Shown here one piece after another: positions 56,761 through 64,000 of a stretch of 64,000 bases of DNA (its first letter is position 1; every line of letters starts with the position of its first letter). The position numbers and the translations under genes are program-made. The stretch spans positions 62,001-126,000 of the forward strand of contig JARGNG010000007.1 of the NCBI GenBank assembly GCA_029213265.1, read 5' to 3'. The DNA is from Verrucomicrobiales bacterium (GTDB taxonomy: Bacteria; Verrucomicrobiota; Verrucomicrobiia; Verrucomicrobiales; DEV007). The notes under the pieces are model-generated. The model was not told the DNA's origin. It worked only from the letters and a program-made list of their open reading frames with translations, and ran no database searches.

Positions 56761-57781
56761 TTACGAATCACCCTTGGGCGTATCCGGCCCGTCGGCGGGA
56801 ATCTCAGGCACCTTGATGAACTCTTCGTCAATACGTCCTTTCAGAGAGCCCAGGAATTCGACGACAGAGGCAACTTCCTCGTCATTCAGTGTCTTCCCGA
56901 TCTGATACTCGCCCATCTTAGAGACCATCTCCTCCAGGCTCTTGACAGAACCGTCGTGAAGGTAGGGCCCGGTCTCGGTAATGTTGCAAAGCGACGGAAC
57001 TTTGAAGAAATACGTATCGGCCTCGTTTTTCGTGTTTTCGAAGCGACCCAGATCTTTTGTCGGCCACTCTTTGACCAGTCCCCGCTTCTGATACATATGC
57101 CCACCGACTCCCATTCCGTTGTGGCAGGTCGTGCAGCCCTTGGTAATGAAAAGGTTCAATCCCACCTTCTGACCGCCCGTGAGCGCCTTTTCATCGCCCT
57201 TCAAGTAATCATCGAAAGGCGCATGCGTGAGCAATTTGCGCTCGAACGCTCCGATCGCGTTGCCAATGTTCGAGTAGGCCATGGACTCATCCTGATCAGG
57301 AAACGCCTTTCCAAAAGCTTCCACATATCCGGGGATCTACTTGAGGACCTTGAGAACGCAATCCGCATCCGGCATTCCCATCTCAATCGGATTGGTGATC
57401 GGACCGACGGCGGTTCTTCGACGTCCTTTGCCCGTCCGTCCCAGAACTGCGCGATGTGAATCGCGGCGTTGTAGACCGTCGGAGCGGAGCAACCTCCGAC
57501 CTGGGCATTGGTGCCCTCGGAAGTGGCAAGCCCATTATCGCCGAAGCTGTCGAGAGCGTGACAGGTATTGCAGGAGACGGACCGGTTTTTTGAAAGTCGG
57601 GTATCGTAGTAGAGCATCCGGCCGAGATCCACCTTGGCATCGTAGACGGGGTTGTCAGGATTCTCAGCGACCTCAGAAATCAGCTAAAAAGTGCAAGCAT
57701 CGCCTTGTTTACCTCGACCTGAGCCATGGCACTGGAAGAGAAACATGCGAGAGTGGACAGTGTGAGGAGTAGATTTTTCAT
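56761..57781 (-). pseudogene. Di-haem cytochrome c peroxidase, inactivated by two frameshifts and a nonsense codon
   Basis: Read from ATG 57781, a signal peptide (MKNLLLTLSTLACF...SSAMA) is followed by LALF, then a 1-base loss near 57684-57690 shifts to the frame reading SEVAENPDNPVYDAKVDLGR, CNTCHALDSFGDNG and FWDGRAKDVEE. A second 1-base loss near 57404-57416 shifts to GPITNPIEMGMPDADCVLK, then a TAG (57338-57340), then IPGYVEAFGKAFPDQDESMA. The final part is open to 56761 and has the second haem site CTTCHNGMG and a late GPYLHDGSVKSLEE. All regions of a MauG/CcpA-type di-haem peroxidase are there, but the chain is cut three times. Sequencing indels could explain the shifts, though not the TAG. 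Confidence 0.9.
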
Positions 57782-57914
57782 CAGCAAAACGGGGCTTCCG
57801 ATAATGACGAAACCGAAGTGTCTATGGTTGTTTAGAATTGTTCCATTTTCTGTTCAATTGCAGATTTACTCCGGAGAGTAACCCAAACAGGTTTCGCTCC
57901 GTCTTTCCCATTGA

Positions 57915-59090
57915 ATGGAAGCTGTGATCGAAGAGCCCCCCATGAAAACCGACCTGACCGAAGCGAACGCCCCTTCCCGGTTTCCTATCTGGAAGCGCTT
58001 CTTCCGCTGGGTCGCCATAGTAACCCGGTCCATTTTCGGATTTTTCACGATCGTGGTTTGCCTCGCTCTCGTTTCTGTCGTGCCCGTCCTGAACCTTCTC
58101 AGCCTCGGTTATCTACTGGAGGCTTCGGCTCGCGTCGCCCGGGAAGGAAAACTTCGCTACGGCCTGATCGGTTTGTCCCAGTTTGCAAGGCTCGGAACCA
58201 TCGCAATCGGAATCTGGCTTTGGGTCCTGCCACTGCGCCTGCTTTACAGTTTCTGGCAGGATGCTGAGTTAATCAAAGCCGGCAGCCAGCAGGCAGACCA
58301 GCTTCGCCTCTTCCTGTCCTTCTCCATCATTGTCATTTCCCTGCACCTGATCTGGGCTATTCTTCGAGGGGGGAAATTGCGGCATTTTCTCTGGCCGGCC
58401 CCGATTCGGTTTTTCCGTTGGCTTTCGCAGGAAAAGAATGGCGCAGGCCTCCTGCAGAAAGTGAAGGACTTCTTCGGACGCATTCATCTCGTCGATCTTT
58501 GGATTCTCGGAGCAAAAGGCTTCGCCGGCGCGGCGATCTGGCTGGCCATTCCCGTCCTTCTCCTGATGGCGGCCGGGTCGGTCGCAAATCCGGGGCTGTC
58601 CTTCCTCATCTCGCTGCTTGGCGGCATCCTCCTCGGAATTGTGGCACTGTTTCTCCCCTTTCTACAAACCCGCTTCGCCGTAACCCGCAAATTCTCCGAG
58701 TTCTTTTCCATCAAGGAAGCCCGTCGACTCTTCAAAAAGGCCCCCCTCGCTTTCTGGCTGGCCCTGTTTGTCACCCTGCTCTTCGCGCTTCCTCTCTATC
58801 TCCTGAAGATCGAGCTCACGCCGAACGAAGTCGCCTGGCTGCCCAATCTCGTCTTTGTGCTCTTCATTTTCCCGGCACGACTCATCGTCGGATGGGCCCT
58901 GTCGCGCGCCCTGCGACGGGACACCAATCGGATCTGGGTGTCCCGTTGGACCGCCCGGCTCGCTGCTTTGCCGGTCGTGGCTGCGTATGTCTTTCTCGTC
59001 TGGCTAACGCAATACTTGAGCTGGCATGGCTCTTTCAGCCTCATGGAACAACACGCCTTCCTCGTTCCCGCTCCTTTGCTGGGATTGTAA
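57915..59090 (+). CDS. Polytopic membrane protein, DUF4013-like
   Basis: 391 residues with about eight hydrophobic segments, including FTIVVCLALVSVVPVLNLLS, LRLFLSFSIIVISLHLIWA, AGAAIWLAIPVLLLMAAG and LSFLISLLGGILLGIVALF. The motif VVPVLNLLSLGYLLEASARV resembles uncharacterised PVC membrane proteins. Basic loops suggest the usual inside-positive orientation. ATG 57942 is an alternative start. It follows the peroxidase pseudogene divergently and converges with the DUF167 gene. Function unknown. Confidence 0.75.
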   Translation: MEAVIEEPPMKTDLTEANAPSRFPIWKRFFRWVAIVTRSIFGFFTIVVCLALVSVVPVLNLLSLGYLLEASARVAREGKLRYGLIGLSQFARLGTIAIGIWLWVLPLRLLYSFWQDAELIKAGSQQADQLRLFLSFSIIVISLHLIWAILRGGKLRHFLWPAPIRFFRWLSQEKNGAGLLQKVKDFFGRIHLVDLWILGAKGFAGAAIWLAIPVLLLMAAGSVANPGLSFLISLLGGILLGIVALFLPFLQTRFAVTRKFSEFFSIKEARRLFKKAPLAFWLALFVTLLFALPLYLLKIELTPNEVAWLPNLVFVLFIFPARLIVGWALSRALRRDTNRIWVSRWTARLAALPVVAAYVFLVWLTQYLSWHGSFSLMEQHAFLVPAPLLGL

Positions 59091-59103
59091 CCCGGTAGTC
59101 GGA

Positions 59104-59331
59104 TCAGCCGCTGAGCTCGACGCGTTTCCAACGGGAGGCAGCTCCGGTTTTGATCTCGACCCCGGCATTACGAACGCCGAACTCTTTCGCGAGAAGGGCG
59201 ATCAACTCGCGGTTCGCTTTTCCATCGACCGGAGGGGACTTCAATCGTGCGACGCAGACGCCATCATCGCCTCCCTTCACGGGCAACTCTTTCGCATTCG
59301 GCTTCACCTTGACCTCGATCCAACGGGTCAT
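59104..59331 (-). CDS. yggU: DUF167 (YggU) family protein
   Basis: 75 residues. The whole small fold is readable: IEVKVKPNAKELPVKGG, VCVARLKSPPVDGKANRELI and VEIKTGAASRWKRVEL. The motif PPVDGKAN is the family signature. The function of DUF167 is not settled. It lies 3 bp after the NagB-LmbE stop and so is in that operon. Confidence 0.92.
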   Translation of the reverse strand: MTRWIEVKVKPNAKELPVKGGDDGVCVARLKSPPVDGKANRELIALLAKEFGVRNAGVEIKTGAASRWKRVELSG

Positions 59332-59334
59332 GGA

Positions 59335-61263
59335 TCACATGCGCCACTTCCGGAAGGCTTCGATCGCCTCGTACTCCGCCAATCCGAGATCATTGTAGGT
59401 CGATGCGATTTCCTGGTTTCGGGCCGGGGCACTGACGTCGTCATCGCTCGTCGACATGAACTTCCGAATGGCATCGACCTTCTGCTGCAACTGATCCGGA
59501 CTCATCGGAACCGCCATCTCGATCTCGTGGGCCTCGTAGGGCCGATCCCGTCCCCGGTAGAGCCAGACATTGCAGTTCGCAGACCAGTCGCCATTTTCGA
59601 GGCTTTTCAGGGCACTCGAAAGAACCTGAAAACAAATCGCCTGATTGGAACTCGGATCCCCCGCGTCACCGGTCGCGAAGATAATATCCGGTCGAAATGC
59701 CTCCAGCACCCCGCGAGTCTTTTCGACATCTACCCCCGAGCTCTGGAACCGGCGATAGCGACCTTCTTCGTAGAAGGGCAAATCCAGAAAGCGGCTTTCC
59801 TCGTTTCCAACTCCGCAAACGGAAGCGGCATCTCTCGCTTCTCCACGCAGAATCATCCCCTTCAACCTCCGGACCAATTCCGGATCGACTCCGAATTCCC
59901 CCTTGTCGGCAATCGCATCGACGATGGATTGCGCATAGTCTTTCTGGCCGCTCCAGCCTTCCCCGTCGGTCCTTTCACCCATTTCGAGCACGACCCGGGC
60001 AAAGTTTAATGCCGCCACATCGGCGACCCGCAGGTTTCCAGAGGTTTGAAACACGAGCTTCACCTCGTGTCCCTGCTCTTTGAGTCGGTTGAGCGTGCCG
60101 CCCATTCCGATGAAGGCATCCGCAGGTTCCGGGCTTAGGACGAGAACGCGTTTTGGAAACGGCGTCGCCCGCTCCGGGCGATTCGAATCATCCGCTCCGG
60201 GCTTTCCTCCGGGCCAACCGGAAATGGTATGCTGCACCCGGTTGAAGCTGTCGATATTGACCTGGTAGGCCGCCTCGGAAGTGGACGCGAGCAGATCACC
60301 GGCCCCGGCTTCGTTGTAGTCTTCATCGACCAGCTTGAGAATCGGTTTTTCCAGTTTGGAGGAAAGCCAGACCACGGCCCGGTTCATCATTTCGGCCGAC
60401 CATTCGACCGGACCAACCAGCCACGGATATCGAAAACGGGTCAAATGAGAGGCGGCGGCTTCGTCGACGAGGAAGACTGCCTGGTCATGAGACTGGAGGA
60501 AACTCGCGGAAACCCGGTCGTTCATTTCCCCCTCGACCGCTTCCTGCACAATCTCGGCCTTGTTGCTTCCCCAGGCCATGAGGACGAGTCGCCGGGCATT
60601 GAGAATTGTTCCCACCCCCATCGTGATCGCGGATCGGGGAACATTGGCCACGCCCATGAAGTCGGCCGCGGCATCCTGGCGGGTCACCCGGTCCAGCGTG
60701 ATCATGCGGGTGATCGAGTCCGCGGACGATCCCGGTTCGTTGAAACCGATGTGACCGGTTCGGCCAATCCCGAGGATTTGCAGATCGAGGCCGCCCGCTT
60801 CGGCAATCGCCTTTTCGTAGCCGAGGCAGAAATCGTAGACATCCTCCATCGGCACCGTGCCGTCCGGAATGTGGATCTGGTCCTCCGGGATGTCGACATG
60901 ATCAAACAACTGGTCATGCATGAAGCGGTAGTAGCTCTCCGGATGATCCCGTTGCAGACCGTAGTATTCGTCCAGGTTGAAAGTGATTACATTCGTAAAG
61001 GTCAGCCCTTCTTCCTTGTGCAAGCGAATCAATTCGCGGTAGAACGGCACCGGGGTCGACCCGGTCGCAAGCCCTAACACAACCTTCTCACCGGATTCCT
61101 GACGGGATTGGATCAGCTCCGCCAGCTCGGTGGCCAATTCCACACTCGCTTCGCTGGAGCTGGGACGAATGAGAGTTCGAACCTTTTCAAACCGCTCCTG
61201 CTGAGTGCGTTGCTTTTGGCCGGGGGAACCAAAAATCCGGCTGGATTCATCGAGACTGTTCAT
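59335..61263 (-). CDS. nagB: NagB-like glucosamine-6-phosphate deaminase fused to a degenerate LmbE-like domain
   Basis: 642 residues from ATG 61263 (652 from 61293). The NagB half has VVLGLATGSTPVPFYRELIR, TFNLDEYYGL (the catalytic aspartate) and LGIGRTGHIGFNEPGSSADS; the RTGHIGFNEP form is that of the NagB-LmbE fusions seen in Bacteroidetes. It would deaminate glucosamine 6-phosphate to fructose 6-phosphate. The second half (about 370-620) has the LmbE/PIG-L fold, VLSPEPADAFIGMGGTL and HEVKLVFQTSGNLRV. The HPDD zinc motif reads EPAD, and the later DPHGTH-type ligand position reads DPSSNQ, so deacetylase activity is probably lost. The DUF167 gene follows 3 bp on. Confidence 0.88.
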   Translation of the reverse strand: MNSLDESSRIFGSPGQKQRTQQERFEKVRTLIRPSSSEASVELATELAELIQSRQESGEKVVLGLATGSTPVPFYRELIRLHKEEGLTFTNVITFNLDEYYGLQRDHPESYYRFMHDQLFDHVDIPEDQIHIPDGTVPMEDVYDFCLGYEKAIAEAGGLDLQILGIGRTGHIGFNEPGSSADSITRMITLDRVTRQDAAADFMGVANVPRSAITMGVGTILNARRLVLMAWGSNKAEIVQEAVEGEMNDRVSASFLQSHDQAVFLVDEAAASHLTRFRYPWLVGPVEWSAEMMNRAVVWLSSKLEKPILKLVDEDYNEAGAGDLLASTSEAAYQVNIDSFNRVQHTISGWPGGKPGADDSNRPERATPFPKRVLVLSPEPADAFIGMGGTLNRLKEQGHEVKLVFQTSGNLRVADVAALNFARVVLEMGERTDGEGWSGQKDYAQSIVDAIADKGEFGVDPELVRRLKGMILRGEARDAASVCGVGNEESRFLDLPFYEEGRYRRFQSSGVDVEKTRGVLEAFRPDIIFATGDAGDPSSNQAICFQVLSSALKSLENGDWSANCNVWLYRGRDRPYEAHEIEMAVPMSPDQLQQKVDAIRKFMSTSDDDVSAPARNQEIASTYNDLGLAEYEAIEAFRKWRM

Positions 61264-61384
61264 GCAAGACGAATATGCTGGCGGCGTTGTCATCGACTGT
61301 CAATCAGCGCAATGGATACAAATCGTGATTCCTCTGATCAATGCGCCTTTACTCCCCTGAAAATTCATGCCACAACCTTGCCAG

Positions 61385-62776
61385 ATGAAATTTGCGTACT
61401 CCTTTCTCGCCCTGACATTGCTTCTTTCGCTCCTGCCACCGGCTCATGCGGGGGAAAGGCCCAACTTTGTAGTCATCTTCTGCGATGACCTCGGCTATGG
61501 CGATTTATCGACCTTTGGGCATCCCACGATCAAGACGCCCCATCTCGATGCGATGGCCGCCACCGGGCAAAAATGGACGAACTTCTACGCCGCCGCCTGC
61601 GTCTGCACCCCGAGCCGGGCCGGCCTGCTGACAGGACGACTTCCGGTTCGAAACGGAATGTGCTCCGACACGAGGCGGGTTCTCTTTCCCGACTCGGCCA
61701 ATGGATTGCCAGCCACCGAAATCACGATCTCCTCCGCCCTCCACGGAGCCGGATACCGCACCGCCGCGATTGGGAAATGGCATCTCGGTCATCTTCCGGC
61801 TTTCCTCCCTACCGCTCACTGTTTCGAAAGTTACTACGGCATCCCCTACTCCAACGACATGTCGAGAACGAGCAAGGAGGATCAACTCGAGCTTGCCGAA
61901 CAGGAGAAGTGGTCCGTTTACAACGTGCCCCTTCTCCGTGACACCGAGGTCATCGAACAGCCTGTTGACCAACGCACCATCACGAAGCGGTACACCGAGG
62001 AAACCGTGAAGAAGATTCACGAATTCAAAGAAGAGCCGTTCTTCCTCTATCTCGCCCACAGCCTTCCTCACATTCCTCTCTTCCGGGGCCCCGAGTTCAA
62101 AGAGGTGTCCACCGGCGGTATCTATGGCGATGTCATTGAAGAAATTGACTGGTCCGTGGGGCAGGTGCAGAAAGCGCTCGAAGAGGCGGGCGTTGCGGAA
62201 AACACCCTGGTTGTGTTCACTTCCGACAATGGCCCGTGGCTTCGCTTCAAGACCCACGGAGGAACTGCCGGCATGCTTCGCGACGGAAAGGGCTCGACCT
62301 GGGAAGGCGGCATGCGGGAACCCACCGTGATTAGCTGGCCCGGAAGAATCAAGCCGGGGATCATTCATGGAATGGGAGCCACGCTCGATCTTCTTCCCAC
62401 CTTCGCCAGCCTCGCCGGAGTCGAACTTCCCGGTGATCGCACCTATGACGGATACGATCTGTCCGGAGTGATTCTCGGAACCGCCGAAACGAGCCCCCGG
62501 GAGGAGATGTTCTACTACCACGGGGAGCAACTCTACGCGGTCCGGAAAGGACTCTTCAAAGCCCACTTCAAGACGAAGACCAGCTATGTCGGGCAAAAAG
62601 AAGCCGTCGTTCCGGAGCGCCCTCTCCTCTATCACCTCGGTGAAGATCCCGGAGAGCAATGGGACATCGGCGAAAAACATCCCGAAGTGCTGGAAGAGAT
62701 CACCGCTCTCGCCGCCCAACACGAGGCCGGAGTCGAGCGAGTCCCGAGTCTTCTGCCCGCCATAATTGGTGAGTAG
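61385..62776 (+). CDS. Sulfatase (formylglycine type), secreted
   Basis: 463 residues from ATG 61385, which opens a signal peptide (MKFAYSFLALTLLLSLLPPA). Sulfatase features: NFVVIFCDDLGYGDLSTFGH with the calcium-binding aspartates, then CTPSRAGLLTGRLPVRNG, where the cysteine of C-x-P-S-R becomes formylglycine. Other sites include GKWHLGHL and TSDNGPWLRFKTHGG. It cleaves sulfate esters, probably from sulfated polysaccharides, in the periplasm. No sulfatase-maturating enzyme is in the window. Divergent from the NagB-LmbE gene; the ~120-bp gap should hold both promoters. Confidence 0.95.
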   Translation: MKFAYSFLALTLLLSLLPPAHAGERPNFVVIFCDDLGYGDLSTFGHPTIKTPHLDAMAATGQKWTNFYAAACVCTPSRAGLLTGRLPVRNGMCSDTRRVLFPDSANGLPATEITISSALHGAGYRTAAIGKWHLGHLPAFLPTAHCFESYYGIPYSNDMSRTSKEDQLELAEQEKWSVYNVPLLRDTEVIEQPVDQRTITKRYTEETVKKIHEFKEEPFFLYLAHSLPHIPLFRGPEFKEVSTGGIYGDVIEEIDWSVGQVQKALEEAGVAENTLVVFTSDNGPWLRFKTHGGTAGMLRDGKGSTWEGGMREPTVISWPGRIKPGIIHGMGATLDLLPTFASLAGVELPGDRTYDGYDLSGVILGTAETSPREEMFYYHGEQLYAVRKGLFKAHFKTKTSYVGQKEAVVPERPLLYHLGEDPGEQWDIGEKHPEVLEEITALAAQHEAGVERVPSLLPAIIGE

Positions 62777-62791
62777 TGGAACGTCGATGCA

Positions 62792-62811
62792 GACAGAGCG
62801 GGAGCTCTGTC
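62792..62811. repeat. Perfect 8-bp inverted repeat after the sulfatase gene
   Basis: GACAGAGC-GGGA-GCTCTGTC, 15 bp after the sulfatase stop, followed by CCTCC and, farther on, AAAAAAG. It may end the sulfatase mRNA, or be a dispersed palindrome of another class than the REP-like copies near the giant gene. Confidence 0.6.
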
Positions 62812-62926
62812 CTCCGGTGAAAAAAGAGAGAGAAGTTGAGACTGCGGTGAATATTCACTGACCTCTGACTTCCACTTCCTCCCCGGATTGGCGGCGAATC
62901 CAATCCTCGCGTAGAATTCATTCCAG

Positions 62927-63571
62927 ATGCCCTCCCCCGCCAACGACCCCGCGCCAGACCGTCCGCCGCAGACGAAGAACGAGTGGGGCATTCTCGTGAT
63001 TATTTCGCTCTTCTTTGGAGTCTTCCTCGTCATGGAGTTGGCGAAAGACTTCACCCCGGCGAAGTGGAGCGTTCCCTTCTTCCTGCTTTCCTGGATCGCT
63101 CTTCTTTTTCTCCATGAACTCGGCCATGCCCTGATGGCCCGCTTTCTCGGCTGGAGGGTGGAGCGAATCTGCATCGGACTGGGACAAGTCCGTTCGACCT
63201 CCCGGATTCTCGGAATGCCCATCGAGTTCCGGACGATTCCTCTTTCCGGCTATGTCCTTCCCCGACCCGCTGACCTCATTGCGCCCAGGCTGAAGCAATG
63301 CCTCATCTTCTCCGCCGGCCCCGGAATTGAACTGCTCCTCGTCGGCCTGTGCGTGCTTATTTTCGGGACGGAAGCTCTTCTTCAGCGCACCAACGAGGTT
63401 CCTATCATCGCAGTGCAGAGTTTCTGCGTCGCCGCCCTCTTCGGGGCCCTTCTCAATTTGATCCCCTTCCCCGTGGAAACGAAAGAGGGAACGGCTTGGT
63501 CCGACGGGCTCGGAATGATTCTTTGCTGGAAACTCCCCGATGAATGGTTTGCGGAACAGATGGGGAAATAA
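62927..63571 (+). CDS. M50 family site-2 protease-like protein
   Basis: 214 residues with hydrophobic helices and the HExxH zinc motif in the first half (H63-E64-L-G-H67, FLHELGHALMARFLGW). The second motif NLIPFPVETKEGTAWSDG supplies the usual aspartate of the NxxPxxxxDG type with a longer insert. Helices include FFLLSWIALLFLHELG and IELLLVGLCVLIFG. The family cleaves within membranes or handles membrane-near substrates. Start ATG 62927, 115 bp after the inverted repeat. The neighbouring gene converges. The target is unknown. Confidence 0.82.
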   Translation: MPSPANDPAPDRPPQTKNEWGILVIISLFFGVFLVMELAKDFTPAKWSVPFFLLSWIALLFLHELGHALMARFLGWRVERICIGLGQVRSTSRILGMPIEFRTIPLSGYVLPRPADLIAPRLKQCLIFSAGPGIELLLVGLCVLIFGTEALLQRTNEVPIIAVQSFCVAALFGALLNLIPFPVETKEGTAWSDGLGMILCWKLPDEWFAEQMGK

Positions 63572-63579
63572 ATTCCCCG

Positions 63580-64000
63580 TCAGGCTCTGCCGAAGAGGCG
63601 CTGGACCTGCTCACCAACGCCCATCACATTCTCCCATCGTCTCACGCAGAGATCAGCGAGAAACACGGCCAAAAAGACAAAAAGTAGATACGGCCAGAGT
63701 TCGACGTAGCGGGAGACATCGGTTCCGGTGAGTTCCAAATCGGAGTCCGGTCCTTCGAGAAAGGTTCCGCCGCTGATTTCGCAAACCTTGCGGAGCAACT
63801 CTTCGTTGACCCGACCCGTCGCAACTTCACTGGAGGGATTGTGCACATAGCCAGCTGAAACGAGTCGTGATCCGGAACGCGCCCGAACCAGGTAGACCCC
63901 CGGTTCCATCGGACGAAAGGAGGATTCATACCAACCGGGCCCTTCCTGATCGAGTGCAAGCGTGGCGATCGTCTTCATGCCCGACCCCAGTGAATTGGCC
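63580..64000 (-). CDS. C-terminal part of a membrane protein (vWA/glutamine-amidotransferase-like family), truncated by the window end
   Basis: At least 140 residues are visible; the frame remains open to position 64000, so the start is outside. It ends with a beta-domain (ESSFRPMEPGVYLVRARSGS), GYVHNPSSEVATGRVNEELL, the segment CEISGGTFLEGPDSD, and one membrane helix (YLLFVFLAVFLADLCVRRWE) near the stop. This C-terminal arrangement is typical of large membrane proteins with an N-terminal vWA domain found in Planctomycetes and Verrucomicrobia. The vWA part itself would be outside the window, so the family assignment is tentative. Convergent with the M50 gene, 8 bp apart. Confidence 0.6.
   Translation of the reverse strand, partial: ANSLGSGMKTIATLALDQEGPGWYESSFRPMEPGVYLVRARSGSRLVSAGYVHNPSSEVATGRVNEELLRKVCEISGGTFLEGPDSDLELTGTDVSRYVELWPYLLFVFLAVFLADLCVRRWENVMGVGEQVQRLFGRA

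Overview
The window looks like chromosomal DNA of a Gram-negative bacterium of the PVC group, most likely Verrucomicrobiota. Gram-negative evidence: an LptF/LptG-type permease, an RND/MFP/OMF tripartite pump, a TpsB-type outer-membrane barrel and several OmpA-domain proteins. Lineage hints (inference): Tat-signal TIM-barrel sugar isomerases and Gfo/Idh oxidoreductases, a sulfatase, a NagB-LmbE fusion, an ORF resembling the N-terminal extension of PVC Ser/Thr kinases, and an ECF sigma next to a fused anti-sigma/vWA protein. Starts with clear Shine-Dalgarno sequences are rare. There is no phage, integrase, complete IS element, CRISPR array, rRNA or tRNA that I can see.

Layout. 0.1-4.6 kb: NAD-linked formate dehydrogenase, a NuoE-NuoF fusion plus a catalytic subunit whose gene is interrupted by an in-frame UGA with a bacterial SECIS hairpin, i.e. 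a selenoprotein. 4.6-12.3 kb: carbohydrate catabolism and uptake (Gfo/Idh oxidoreductase, TIM-barrel isomerase, SSS symporter with a coupled 47-aa membrane peptide, PHP/DUF3604 protein, esterase). 12.4-23.5 kb: ECF sigma factor, a 1087-aa anti-sigma-like/YfbK-type vWA membrane protein and a ~2300-aa two-ectodomain membrane protein, bounded by REP-like palindromes. 23.6-27.7 kb: outer-membrane barrel, a decayed TPR-like fragment, and TPP-riboswitch-controlled thiC. 27.8-34.4 kb: RND efflux operon with a translationally coupled K+-channel-like gene. 35.5-41.1 kb: a four-gene OmpA/BON/coiled-coil envelope operon. 41.3-43.9 kb: pnp and rpsO. 44.1-47.6 kb: Lon N-domain protein and a two-gene tripartite tricarboxylate transporter with a TctC-TctB fusion. 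47.6-54.1 kb: sugar isomerase, TpsB-like barrel, TatD, ligA. 54.1-54.9 kb: brnTA toxin-antitoxin with a dispersed repeat between its genes. 54.9-64 kb: lipoprotein, LptF/G permease, a di-haem peroxidase pseudogene, membrane protein, DUF167, NagB-LmbE fusion, sulfatase, M50 protease and the C-terminus of a membrane protein running off the end.

Strongest candidates for a second look: the selenocysteine formate dehydrogenase; the sigma/anti-sigma-vWA/giant membrane protein locus as a possible undescribed envelope-sensing system; the OmpA/coiled-coil operon with paired small membrane proteins; and the 35-bp dispersed repeat that forms the leader of the brnA antitoxin. All calls come from reading the sequence; no database search was run.
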